From Streptomyces sp. SID12501 (GTDB lineage Bacteria > Actinomycetota > Actinomycetes > Streptomycetales > Streptomycetaceae): a stretch of DNA of 64,000 bases. Below the pieces are notes generated by a model. The model was not told where the DNA came from. It did no database searches and saw nothing but the letters and a program-made list of their open reading frames with translations. Where the stretch lies: positions 62,001 to 126,000 of the forward strand of contig NZ_JAAGLU010000021.1 of the NCBI RefSeq assembly GCF_010550245.1, in the 5' to 3' direction. The translations under genes were made by a program, and so were the position numbers. Below, piece after piece: positions 33,412 through 42,416 of this stretch (positions within the stretch are counted from its first letter, which is position 1; every line of letters starts with the position of its first letter).

Positions 33412-33725
33412 GCGTTTCCCCAAGTGGAGAAAGGGGGCCCGGTGGTGCGCGTCCGTACGAAGTCTGTCCGCACGGTGCGCAGACGCACCCGGAGCCCAAG
33501 TGATCTGGGAGTCTCTTGACTCGCTCACTCAGATGCGTGACGGAAGGGAATGGTTGTACGAAAGTTGCGGAATGTTGCGCAGCACACGGAGATTTTGCGT
33601 TCGCATTACTGTCTTTGCGTGAGGCCCACGAGCCGATGGCCCGGCGCGGACACTCCGGACACTGTCCCGGTCTCCGCGCCGCCCCACCAGCCCGCCCGCC
33701 ATCAGCCCTCGCGTCAGCCCCCGCC
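33412..33725. other. 314-bp intergenic region: leader, conserved block and hairpin
   Basis: Holds the paralog 4 leader, its conserved upstream block (33500-33559), an AT-richer stretch around 33560-33620, and a hairpin at 33643-33679 (GGCGCGGA/TCCGCGCC) that may terminate the sacsin-like gene. No gene seen. Confidence 0.7.
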
Positions 33726-36700
33726 TCAGTCGAACCAGCGATCCCGCGCCAGTTCCGTCGTCCTCGACGGGTCCTCCATCAGCGCCGCCACCTCGAACCG
33801 CCGCGGCCACTGCCCGGCCGCCCAGGCGAGACCGGCCGCGACGCCCTCCAGGGTGGCTGCGTGCACCACACCGTCCCTCGTCCTGCGCCAGTCCAGCTCC
33901 ACGCCGTCGACGACGAGCTCGTCGTGCTCGACGTACGTGGCCGGTGTCGCCGGGCCGAGCAGTACCCGTACCGACTCCGGTACGTCGTGCTCCGATCCCT
34001 CCGACGTCACCTCGCCCGTCACCGACTCGCTCAGCCGCCGTACCTGGAACAGCTCGGCCAGCTCGGCGGCCCGTGCCGGGCGTACGGGGAGCAGCGGCAC
34101 CCCCGCCGTGAAGGGCAGCAGGTCGGGTGAGTCGACCACCACGGCGTCCGCCGCGTCGACCACCTCCACGTGCCCGTCGACCACGGCCCGCAGGTCGTCG
34201 GGCAGCGTGACCTGTTCCGGGTCGAGGTCGGCCAACGCGCCGTAGAGGGCGTGCAGTTGGGAGCCGCTGACCTCACGGTCGGGATCGGCGAGGCGGTCCA
34301 GCAGTTCGGCCGCGCCGCCCGGCTCGTCGAGGAGGGCGGACACCGACGTCCGTACGCCCAGCGCCCGCAGCACCTGCTCGTCGTCGAACCCGGTGGCGTC
34401 GGCCTCCTCGTACAGGCCGCGCAGCAACGGGTCGCCGCCCGCCGCCAGGAGACCGGCGGGCCTGCGCCCGTCCAGCACCGGGTTTCCGCGCAACCACCAA
34501 GCGGTGTACGGCCGTACGAGCTCATGCGTGCCGTCGGGCAGCAGGACCCGCACCGGCTGGACGATCGCGTCCCGCAGGGGCGGCTGGGCGAGGAGCGCGA
34601 GGGCCTGGGGCCAGCGGTCGTCGTCCACGAGGTCCAGGTCGCGTACGGCGACCAGTTCCGTGGCCACGGGAGGCACGGGCGAGTCGGGGAAGCGGTCGAG
34701 GATGTCCTCGCTCCACACGTCCACGGCGTCGAGCAGGCCCGGGTCGTCGGGTTCGGCGAAGTCGCTGTCCCGGGGCTCCAGTTCGTCCGGGTCGAGGACG
34801 ACATCGGTGGCGCGCACGAGGGCGAAGGTCGCGAGGACACCGCAGGCGGCCAGCGGCTGCTCACCCCAGCGGTCGGCCAACTCGCCGTCCACCGTCGCCA
34901 GTTCGCCTTCGCGGATCACCTGGGCGAACGGGCTGCCGGGCAGGACGAGTTCACCGGCGGGGGCCAGCTCGCCTTCCTCGTCGGGGAGGGCGAGGGCGCC
35001 GAGCCAGGGCTCGTCGCCGGGTTCGAGGCCCGCGTCCCGGACGAGGGCGAGGACCGTGTCGGCCAACTCCTCGGCGTCCGGAGTGCCTTCGTCGTCCCAG
35101 GACAGGGCGGCGGCGTCCTCGTCGAGGGAGGCGGCGACGGCGGCCCGTACCTGCGGGGTGGTGAGGACGGCGCGCGGAGTCGCCGGAAGGGCGCCGAGCT
35201 TCTCCAGGAGGGGGTGGGCAGCGTCCGGATGGGCGACCTTGAGGCCGAGGCGGGCGAGGGTCTCGGGGGCGGGGCCCTCGACCTCGCCACCGATGGGCAG
35301 CAGCACCTGGCGGGGGCCGATGGTCGTACGCCCGTCGGCGAGGGGCACGGGCAGTCCGGTCAGCCGGTCGGGGTCGACGCCGGCCAGGCTGTCGTAGAGC
35401 CGGTGCCACCACTCGGGCGCCTTCTCCAGGCCTGCGAGCCGGTCGACGGCCTCCGCCAGAGGGACGCGGGCAACCCCCAACGTCCGCAGTTCCACCCGTC
35501 GTTCGAGCCCGGCGGGCAGCAGCGTGGGCAGCACCTCGGCGAGGACCTGGACCGTCTCGGCCCCGGCGCCCTCGACGACCTCCGCGTCCCGGGGGCGCAG
35601 GGCGGACGGCAGTTCCTCGTCGTCCCCCGGGTCGAGGGCGGGCGGGAGGAAGGCGGTTCGCGGCAGCCGTTCGAGGATCGCCTGGCGCAACTGCCCGTCC
35701 AGCTCGCTCTTGCCCAGCGGGCCGGGCACGAGCGCGATGATGCCCTCCCCCACCGGGTGCCAGTCGGCGAGGAGTTCGGCGTACGCGTCGGCGGCGCGCT
35801 GCACCAGGAAGTCGGTGAGCGGGCCGGGCGCGGCATGCCGGCGGGCGGTGTCCAGCGGCAACGAGGCGATGAGCAACGCCGGTACGCCCAGCGGCTCGTC
35901 GCTCGGCGTGGGCGCGTGCACGACGGGACTGGTCCGGGGCGGCACGGGAGTTCCGTCGGCGTCGACGGGCACAGCCCAGGTGACCGACCAGTGCGGACGC
36001 AAACGCTCCTCGACCGGCCGCCCGGCCAACAGGGCCGCCTCCAGCGGCCCGTGCGCGGAGACGGTACGCCAGCGGCTCGTACCGTCCCGGGAGTCCTCCA
36101 CGAGGGTCAGGGCGCCGTCGGTACGGCGGCTGAGGGTGCGCGTCTGCTCCCCCACCTCGATGACGACCTCTTCGAGACCGGGGAGGGTGAGGAGAAGCGC
36201 ATCGTCGACACCGCTCAGCAGCCGCTCCGCGAGAGCCTCGGCGGCGGTGTCGCGCAACGGCAGGATGACAGCCGTGTCGTACGGGTCCGGGGCGGTGCCC
36301 TCGGCGGCGAACGGCAGCCGCAGGAGGGGCACATTGCCGTCGCGCCGCCGGATCTCGTCACCGAGCCCGGGGCTGTGCCGGGCGGTGTCGGCGGCCAGGT
36401 CGCGGGCCTCGGCGAGCGCCCACCGCACACCCCCGTGCCGTCCGACGACGGCGGGCTCGTCGCTCACGGCGAGGACGGCGGCGAAGCCGACCCCGAACCG
36501 TCCGACGGCGGCCGTCGCCTTGCCGTCCTCGCCACCCTTGCCGTCCTGGGCGTCCCGCTTGGCGGAGGCGCGCAGCGTCGACAGGGACTCCACACCGGTG
36601 GCGTCCAAGTGGGCGCCGGTGTTGGCGGCGACGAGGACGCCGTCGCGGAGGGTGAGCCGGAACCTGCCCGGCACCCCGGCCCGCGCGGCGGCGTCGGCGG

Positions 36701-36884
36701 CGTTCTGGGCAAGCTCGACGACGAGCCGGTCCCGGTAGCCACCGAGGACGAGATCCTCCTCGGCGTTGGCGTCCTCACGGAACCGGGCGGGGCTGGTGGC
36801 CCACGCGTCCAGAACGCCCCGGCGCAGACGGGCCGTACCGAAAGGGTCCGCGCCCTCAGCTGCTGGCCGCACGAACTTGCTCAC
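33726..36884 (-). CDS. Large sacsin N-terminal/Hsp90-type ATPase protein
   Basis: 1052 residues from GTG 36884 (GAGGAGAG upstream). The N-terminal GHKL ATPase fold is evident: LVVELAQNAADAAARAG (N-box with the Mg-binding Asn), DGVLVAANTGAHLD, and GRFGVGFAAVLAVSDEP (lid/G2). The rest, about 750 residues, is acidic, leucine-rich and of unknown fold. These proteins resemble the sacsin N-terminal repeat and are often labelled Hsp90-like. It is a single gene, divergent from the SPFH protein. Possibly a chaperone-type or defence-type ATPase; nothing decides it. Confidence 0.85.
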   Translation of the reverse strand: MSKFVRPAAEGADPFGTARLRRGVLDAWATSPARFREDANAEEDLVLGGYRDRLVVELAQNAADAAARAGVPGRFRLTLRDGVLVAANTGAHLDATGVESLSTLRASAKRDAQDGKGGEDGKATAAVGRFGVGFAAVLAVSDEPAVVGRHGGVRWALAEARDLAADTARHSPGLGDEIRRRDGNVPLLRLPFAAEGTAPDPYDTAVILPLRDTAAEALAERLLSGVDDALLLTLPGLEEVVIEVGEQTRTLSRRTDGALTLVEDSRDGTSRWRTVSAHGPLEAALLAGRPVEERLRPHWSVTWAVPVDADGTPVPPRTSPVVHAPTPSDEPLGVPALLIASLPLDTARRHAAPGPLTDFLVQRAADAYAELLADWHPVGEGIIALVPGPLGKSELDGQLRQAILERLPRTAFLPPALDPGDDEELPSALRPRDAEVVEGAGAETVQVLAEVLPTLLPAGLERRVELRTLGVARVPLAEAVDRLAGLEKAPEWWHRLYDSLAGVDPDRLTGLPVPLADGRTTIGPRQVLLPIGGEVEGPAPETLARLGLKVAHPDAAHPLLEKLGALPATPRAVLTTPQVRAAVAASLDEDAAALSWDDEGTPDAEELADTVLALVRDAGLEPGDEPWLGALALPDEEGELAPAGELVLPGSPFAQVIREGELATVDGELADRWGEQPLAACGVLATFALVRATDVVLDPDELEPRDSDFAEPDDPGLLDAVDVWSEDILDRFPDSPVPPVATELVAVRDLDLVDDDRWPQALALLAQPPLRDAIVQPVRVLLPDGTHELVRPYTAWWLRGNPVLDGRRPAGLLAAGGDPLLRGLYEEADATGFDDEQVLRALGVRTSVSALLDEPGGAAELLDRLADPDREVSGSQLHALYGALADLDPEQVTLPDDLRAVVDGHVEVVDAADAVVVDSPDLLPFTAGVPLLPVRPARAAELAELFQVRRLSESVTGEVTSEGSEHDVPESVRVLLGPATPATYVEHDELVVDGVELDWRRTRDGVVHAATLEGVAAGLAWAAGQWPRRFEVAALMEDPSRTTELARDRWFD

Positions 36885-37118
36885 GTACGTTCACTCTCCT
36901 CATCGGCGTGAGCAAGAAGGTACCCCGCGCCGGACAGGGCACCCGCCCACCGGACCCGGTCGGCCCCCAGGGCCTGCACACACACTCACGCATCCCCACA
37001 CATCCCGGGAGGCAGAGGGCCCGTACCGGCGCCCCTTACCATTCCCTGCGGATCACGCCCGAGGCGGCGCCGGTCCACGAAGCAGGTACGCGGTACCTGT
37101 TCCTGAGGGGGGATCTCT

Positions 37119-38006
37119 GTGTTCGTGTTGTCCATACTGCTGCTCATAGCAGCGGTCGTGCTCTTTTTCGTCGGCCGTGGGCGGGAGGCCGGCGGCTGGA
37201 AGGCCGGAGCGGCGCTCAGCGCCGTCGCCGCCGTGCTGGCCGGCGTCTTCGCGTGCGTCCATGTCGTGCGCGCCTACGAGGTCGGGGTGCCGGTGACCTT
37301 CGGCAAGGTCGGGAAACCGCTGACCTCCGGCGTCCAGTTCAAGTCGCCGTTCACCGACGTCACGTCCTTCTCCACCCGGCCCGTGGACCTCGACATGTAC
37401 GGCAAGGACGTGGTCGAGGTCCGCTCGGCGCAGGGCGGGGTGCTCTACGCGGACGTCACCATCAAGTGGGCCGTCATCCCGGCCAAGGCGGTCGAGCTGT
37501 ACCGGCTGGCGGGCAGTGAGGAGGCCGTCCAGGAGCGGCTGGTGGTGCCGGACAGCCGCGAGATCATCCGCAACGTCTTCGCGAAGCACACCAGCGAGGA
37601 GGGCTACGCCTCCGCCCGCGAGCAGATCGGCTCGGAGATCGCCACCCTCGTCAAGGCGCGTCTGGCACCGCGCGGGATCGACGTCACCAACGTCAATCTG
37701 CGCAATGTGAAGCCGTCGGACAAGCTGCAGGAGCAGATCGACAAGAAGATCCAGCAGGAGCAGGACACCGAGCGGTCCGTCGAGGCGGCGCGTACGGCCA
37801 AGGCGGAGGCCGAGCGCAAGCGGATCGAGGCGGAGGGCATCGCCCGCGCCAACGAGATCCTCTCGAAGTCGCTGAGCGACAAGGTGCTGTACAACCAGTG
37901 CCTGGAGGCCTACAAGGAAGCCGCCAAGTACAACCCGGTGTACGCGGTGCCGTGCGGCACGAACGCGAACGGCACCTCCGTCATCGTGGACAGCAGCAAG
38001 AAGTAG
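37119..38006 (+). CDS. SPFH/Band 7 (prohibitin-like) membrane protein
   Basis: 295 residues from GTG 37119 behind GAGGGGGG. One or two N-terminal helices (FVLSILLLIAAVVLFFV; LSAVAAVLAGVFACV) lead to a PHB domain (about 50-200; YEVGVPVTFGKVGKPLTSGVQFKSPF) and a charged coiled coil (QIDKKIQQEQDTERSVEAARTAKAEAERKRIEAEG). Such proteins oligomerise into membrane scaffolds. A clear terminator follows. Confidence 0.9.
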   Translation: MFVLSILLLIAAVVLFFVGRGREAGGWKAGAALSAVAAVLAGVFACVHVVRAYEVGVPVTFGKVGKPLTSGVQFKSPFTDVTSFSTRPVDLDMYGKDVVEVRSAQGGVLYADVTIKWAVIPAKAVELYRLAGSEEAVQERLVVPDSREIIRNVFAKHTSEEGYASAREQIGSEIATLVKARLAPRGIDVTNVNLRNVKPSDKLQEQIDKKIQQEQDTERSVEAARTAKAEAERKRIEAEGIARANEILSKSLSDKVLYNQCLEAYKEAAKYNPVYAVPCGTNANGTSVIVDSSKK

Positions 38007-38033
38007 CCGGATCCACCCTGCGCAGCAGGCAAC

Positions 38034-38065
38034 GACCCCGCCGAGCAGCAAGCCTCGGCGGGGTC
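38034..38065 (+). terminator. Terminator after the SPFH gene
   Basis: GACCCCGCCGAG (38034-38045), 8-nt loop, CTCGGCGGGGTC (38054-38065): a perfect 12-bp stem. Confidence 0.85.
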
Positions 38066-38110
38066 GCGCACCTTCTGGAGAACCACTCTCTACGAACCAC
38101 ACACTGCGGA

Positions 38111-39058
38111 CTACGAGTGTCCGAGGTCCGCCTCGTCCACGTCCGTCCCGCCCACCGACACCGATCCGGAGTCCGCCGCGGGCCGCAGCGGGAACGGGTC
38201 GACCATCGTCTCGTCGATCACGTGCGGCGGCGGAACCGGCGGCTTCGGCATCACCGCTGCCTCCGAGTGCCCCCCGCAGCCGTACGCCAGGGACACCACA
38301 CGCCCGTCCGCCGGGGCGAACTCGTTCGTGCACACACCGAACGCCTGTCCGAGCGACCCCCCGATCGCCACGAGGAACCCGCAGCTCACGCACGTCGCCG
38401 GCGCGGCCTGGGCCATGGGCGTCGTGGGGCCGTACGCGTCCTCCCAGCGGTCGGCGGCGCTGTGCAGGCCGTACCGCGACAGGACGCGCGCCCTGCGCAT
38501 GCCCAGTTCCTCCGCCACCGCGGCGATCGAGCCGCGCGCCGGTACGACCGTGAAGTCCGACGGTGAGCCCGGGGTGATGTCCGCGTCCTCGGCCTCCGCG
38601 AGTTCCGCGGCCAGTGCCACCGAAGCCGAGGCCGACGCCAGCACGGAATTCGGCAGGGGCTCGTCCTCGCCCGAGTAACCGGGCTCCAGACGCAGGTCCT
38701 CCGCATCCGTCGGGAGCAGGTCCCCGGGGCCCATGTCCCCGGGGCGCAGGCGCTCGCTCCAGGGCACCCACTCGGGGGCCTGGAGGGCGTCGGGGCCCGG
38801 GAGGAGCACCACTTCGTCCAGGGTGACCAGCTTGGCCCGGGACGCCCGGGCGACCGTCACCGCCCAGCGCCAGCCCCGGTAGCCGAACTCCTTGCACTCG
38901 AAGAAGTGCGTGACGACACGGTCGCCTTCTGACACCAGGCCCGCGTGTTCACCCACCACGCCTGGTGCCGCCGCCTCCTCCGCCGCCGAAAGGGCGAGGT
39001 CGACGGCCTCGGCGCACAGGCGGTCGGGGGTGCGGCTTCGCGTTGTCGCTGCGCTCAC
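38111..39058 (-). CDS. DUF3027 protein
   Basis: 315 residues from GTG 39058 (TAGGAGAG upstream). FECKEFGYRGWRWAVTVARASRAKLVTLDEVVLLPGPDALQAPEWVPWSERL is the conserved actinobacterial DUF3027 core; a CVSCGFLVAIGGSLGQAFGVC motif (two Cys pairs) further on suggests a zinc site. Function unknown. Divergent from an MFS gene across a 549-bp gap. Confidence 0.88.
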   Translation of the reverse strand: MSAATTRSRTPDRLCAEAVDLALSAAEEAAAPGVVGEHAGLVSEGDRVVTHFFECKEFGYRGWRWAVTVARASRAKLVTLDEVVLLPGPDALQAPEWVPWSERLRPGDMGPGDLLPTDAEDLRLEPGYSGEDEPLPNSVLASASASVALAAELAEAEDADITPGSPSDFTVVPARGSIAAVAEELGMRRARVLSRYGLHSAADRWEDAYGPTTPMAQAAPATCVSCGFLVAIGGSLGQAFGVCTNEFAPADGRVVSLAYGCGGHSEAAVMPKPPVPPPHVIDETMVDPFPLRPAADSGSVSVGGTDVDEADLGHS

Positions 39059-39607
39059 AGGTATCGCTTCTCTCCTACGCCGTCTCACGAGTGCGCCCGT
39101 CCCGGCGGGATGCGAACGGTTGCGAACGGAGCGGACCAGAGGACCGCGTCAACGTTCGCGCCCGATCGCGCTCGGGCGCACCTACGTCATCCATTCTGCG
39201 GGATGGCCGAGAGGCGCGCGGCCGAGAACAACCGCCACTGCGCGCTACGCACGCTACCTTCTCCAGCGCCCGGGGCCCACACCGACGGGACGGTTCGTGG
39301 CGACCGACATCCAACCGTGGCAACTCCGGCCCCCCTTCCGCTGGTCCTTCTCCGGTCCTTCTCCAGTCGTTCTGCGGTCGTTCTGCGGTCTTCCTCGCGT
39401 CTCTCACCCACTCTTCCCAGCCCTCGATGGCCGGAAAACACACCACCGAAACCGTCCGAGAGAACTCCGGGAGATCTCCGGGAGATCCCTGAGGGACCCT
39501 CATACAGACCCCGAGAGGCCCGCCCAACCCCGTTCTCCCTCACCCCACTCGGCCCCATACGCGCGGTAACCGCGCTAGGTACGCCGTTCTCGGGGCACTA
39601 TGGCGGG
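39059..39607. other. 549-bp divergent intergenic region with tandem repeats
   Basis: No gene is supported. It holds five 11-bp tandem units at 39343-39397, two CTCCGGGAGAT units at 39465-39486, and presumably promoters for the DUF3027 and MFS genes. Composition is slightly less GC-rich than the flanking genes. Confidence 0.7.
39343..39397. repeat. 11-bp tandem repeat, five units
   Basis: GGTCCTTCTCC twice, AGTCGTTCTGC, GGTCGTTCTGC and GGTCTTCCTCG, exactly 11 bp apart. Confidence 0.8.
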
Positions 39608-41062
39608 GTGGCAACCGAGAGGTCGTCCCACGACGCCACCGGGACCGGTGGGACCGAGGGGCACAACCGGAGCGGCACCGGCACCAAGAGCGGCCGGCGT
39701 GGCGTACGGGACCGGGTGAACGGGTCCGTACGTGCGGTCGGCCATGCCCTGCACCTTCCGGTGACCGGTACGGCCCGGGGAATCCGCAAGGCCACGCACG
39801 CGCATGGAGCCGGGGAGTCCGGGCTCGGCAAGCTCATCGAACTGCACGCGGTGAACGGCGCCGGCGACGTCATGATCACCATCGCCCTCGCGTCCACCGT
39901 GTTCTTCTCCGTCCCCACCGACGAGGCACGCGGGCGCGTGGCCATCTATCTCGGCATCACCATGGCGCCCTTCACCCTCCTCGCCCCCGTGATCGGCCCC
40001 CTCCTCGACCGCCTCCCGCACGGCCGCCGCGCCGCGATGGCCGGCTCGATGCTCGCCCGCGCGCTCCTCGCCCTGCTGCTCGCCGGCGCGGTCGCCACCG
40101 GCAGCATCGAGCTGTACCCGGCCGCGCTGGGCGTCCTGGTCGCCTCGAAGGCGTACGGCGTGGTCCGCAGCGCCGTCGTACCCCGTCTCCTCCCACCCGG
40201 TTTCTCCCTGGTGAAGGCCAATTCGCGGGTCACGCTGAGCGGGCTGCTCGCCACCGGTCTGGCCGCACCCATCGGCGGCGGGCTCCAGGCCCTCGGGCCG
40301 CGCTGGCCGCTCTACGGCGCCTTCGTGATCTTCATCGCGGGTACGTTCCTGTCCTTCACGCTCCCCCACAAGGTGGACTCCGCCAAGGGCGAGGACATCG
40401 CCCTGCTGGCGGCGGACGCGGAGCATCTGCACGGCCCGCACCGCAGCGAGACCCTGCGCCGCCCGGGTCTGCGCACGGTCGGTACGGCCGTCACGCACGC
40501 CCTGGGCGCGAACGCCGCCCTGCGCTGTCTGTCCGGCTTCCTCATCTTCTTCCTCGCCTTCCTGCTCCGCGAGCACCCGCTGACCGGGGAGAGCGCCGCC
40601 TGGTCGCTGGGCATGGTCGCCGTCGCGGCGGGCGTCGGCAACGCGCTCGGCACGGCGGTCGGCGCGGCCGTGAAGCAGCGCGCGCCGGAGCTGATCGTCG
40701 TGACGGTCGTCGCCGTGGTCCTCGGCGCGGCGATCGTCGCCGCGATCTTCTTCGGCGCCGCCCTGGTCGCCTGTCTGGCCGCGGTCGCCGGGTTCTGCCA
40801 GGCCCTCGCCAAGCTGTCCCTGGACGCGCTGATCCAGCGGGACGTGCCCGAACACGTCCGCTCCTCCGCGTTCGCCCGCTCGGAGACGCTGCTCCAGATG
40901 GCCTGGGTGCTCGGCGGCGCGATCGGTATCGCGCTGCCTCTGATCGGGGAGCTGGGCCTCGGGGTGGCCGCCGCGATCGTCGCCACGGGCTGGCTGACCA
41001 CCGTCAAGGGCCTGATCGGCTCGGCCCGCCACGGGGGCCGGGCCCACCCCCGGGTCGCCTGA
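39608..41062 (+). CDS. MFS transporter
   Basis: 484 residues from GTG 39608. A basic ~75-residue N-terminus precedes twelve membrane helices (VMITIALASTVFFSVPTDEARGRVAIYLGITMAPFTLLAPVIGPLLDRLPHGRRAAM carries the loop 2-3 motif). It is a common Streptomyces MFS protein of unknown substrate. The long upstream open frame crosses the repeat-bearing intergenic region and is not coding. Confidence 0.88.
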   Translation: MATERSSHDATGTGGTEGHNRSGTGTKSGRRGVRDRVNGSVRAVGHALHLPVTGTARGIRKATHAHGAGESGLGKLIELHAVNGAGDVMITIALASTVFFSVPTDEARGRVAIYLGITMAPFTLLAPVIGPLLDRLPHGRRAAMAGSMLARALLALLLAGAVATGSIELYPAALGVLVASKAYGVVRSAVVPRLLPPGFSLVKANSRVTLSGLLATGLAAPIGGGLQALGPRWPLYGAFVIFIAGTFLSFTLPHKVDSAKGEDIALLAADAEHLHGPHRSETLRRPGLRTVGTAVTHALGANAALRCLSGFLIFFLAFLLREHPLTGESAAWSLGMVAVAAGVGNALGTAVGAAVKQRAPELIVVTVVAVVLGAAIVAAIFFGAALVACLAAVAGFCQALAKLSLDALIQRDVPEHVRSSAFARSETLLQMAWVLGGAIGIALPLIGELGLGVAAAIVATGWLTTVKGLIGSARHGGRAHPRVA

Positions 41063-41154
41063 CGCCGTTCAGCGGGCCTGGACAGTACCTACCGGTGCCC
41101 GGCACGCCGTACCCACGTGACAACCGTGCCGCGGGTGCCCGATAGCCTTCGGCC

Positions 41155-41661
41155 ATGACCTCGTTGCGTTCCGCTTCCACTGCGCGCCGTCGCCGCGCTG
41201 TTGCCGCCGTCGGCGCCGTTGGTGCCGGACTGCTCGTCCTGTCCGCCTGTGACAAGCCGACGCCGATCTCCACGATCACCGTCGGCACCTCCTCGGTGAG
41301 CTCGGAGGCCTCCTGCTACACCGACGGCGACGGTGACGCCAAGGAGCTGAAGACGGCCGCGGTGACCGAGTGCCTCAAGAAGGACACCGCCAAGGACGCG
41401 GACGTCAAGAGCATCAAGGTCGACCCTGACGAGAACGTGCGCTTCGGTGTCGACCCGAAGATCGCCGACAAGGGCTGGACGATCCTGCTGAACGGCAACC
41501 CGCTGACCGACTCCAGCACCAAGACGTACCGCACGATCCCGGGCAGCGTGTTCTTCAACGCCCAGTACGGCGCCCAGGGCAACTCGACGCTCGTCACCAT
41601 CAAGGAGGGCGAGACCGACGTCAAGGGTCTGTGGTCGTTCCGGCTGAAGAAGGACTCCTGA
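41155..41661 (+). CDS. DUF2771 lipoprotein
   Basis: 168 residues. A basic n-region and hydrophobic helix end in the lipobox LLVLSAC; about 130 secreted residues follow (ITVGTSSVSSEASCYTDGDG to GLWSFRLKKDS). DUF2771 pattern; function unknown. It sits directly before mqnB and overlaps its predicted start by 31 bp. Confidence 0.85.
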   Translation: MTSLRSASTARRRRAVAAVGAVGAGLLVLSACDKPTPISTITVGTSSVSSEASCYTDGDGDAKELKTAAVTECLKKDTAKDADVKSIKVDPDENVRFGVDPKIADKGWTILLNGNPLTDSSTKTYRTIPGSVFFNAQYGAQGNSTLVTIKEGETDVKGLWSFRLKKDS

Positions 41662-42416
41662 CGACGTCCGGGGTACGAGTCCTCGTCGCCACCGCGGTTC
41701 CGGTCGAACGGGCCGCCGTGGCACAGGCGTTCGACGTCGCTGACGGAAACGCCACCGGACCGTTCAGCTTCACCGGACCGCTCGGCGCCGGCGGCTCGTT
41801 CGACGTCATCGCCGCGGGAGTCGGCCCCGCCGCCTCCGCCGCGTCCGTCGCCTCCGCGCTCACCACCGCGGCCCTCCAAGGCACCCCGTACGACCTGGTC
41901 GTCTCGGCGGGCATCGCCGGTGGTTTCCAGCCGCAGGCACCGGTCGGCTCGCTGGTCGTCGCCGACGAGATCACCGTCGCCGACCTGGGCGCCGAGACCC
42001 CGGAGGGCTTCGTCCCGGTCACCGCACTCGGCTTCGGCGCCGTCACCCACCGTCCGCCGGAAGCACTCGTACGAGATGTCACGGCCGCCACAGGCGCCCG
42101 CGCCGGCGCCGTCCTGACCGTCTCCACCGTCACCGGCAGCGCCGAACGCGCCGCCGAGCTGCGCGCCCGGCACCCGAGTGCGCTGGCCGAGGCGATGGAG
42201 GGCTTCGGGGTCGCCGAGGCCGCCGCCGCGCACGGTGTGCCGGTGCTGGAGATCAGGGCCGTGTCCAACCCCGTCGGCCCCCGCGACCGCGCCGCGTGGC
42301 GCATCGGCGACGCGCTCACGGCCCTGACGGAGGCCTTCGGGAAGCTCGGCCCCGTACTGGAGAGTTGGAACCGACATGAGGACCTCCATGAGCACCCGAG
42401 TGACCCCGGAAACTGA
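41631..42416 (+). CDS. mqnB: Futalosine hydrolase
   Basis: 261 residues in the nucleoside phosphorylase/hydrolase fold: VRVLVATAVPVERAAVAQAF, LVVSAGIAGGFQ, and AMEGFGVAEAAAAHGVPVLEIRAVSN with the catalytic Glu/Asp region. It removes adenine from futalosine in the futalosine menaquinone pathway. GTG 41631 is the only reasonable in-frame start and overlaps the DUF2771 gene. It overlaps mqnD by 41 bp, so the two are cotranscribed. Confidence 0.93.
   Translation: MVVPAEEGLLTTSGVRVLVATAVPVERAAVAQAFDVADGNATGPFSFTGPLGAGGSFDVIAAGVGPAASAASVASALTTAALQGTPYDLVVSAGIAGGFQPQAPVGSLVVADEITVADLGAETPEGFVPVTALGFGAVTHRPPEALVRDVTAATGARAGAVLTVSTVTGSAERAAELRARHPSALAEAMEGFGVAEAAAAHGVPVLEIRAVSNPVGPRDRAAWRIGDALTALTEAFGKLGPVLESWNRHEDLHEHPSDPGN

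Noticed and set aside
34170..36911. Plus-strand open frame opposite the sacsin-like gene
   Set aside because: Codon positions and the ATPase motifs support the minus strand; the plus reading has no recognisable fold.
39343..39397. Possible CRISPR array
   Set aside because: The units are contiguous 11-bp repeats with no spacers and no cas genes nearby.
39059..39607. Several overlapping open frames in the intergenic region
   Set aside because: They read through tandem repeats, lack start signals and have no family match.
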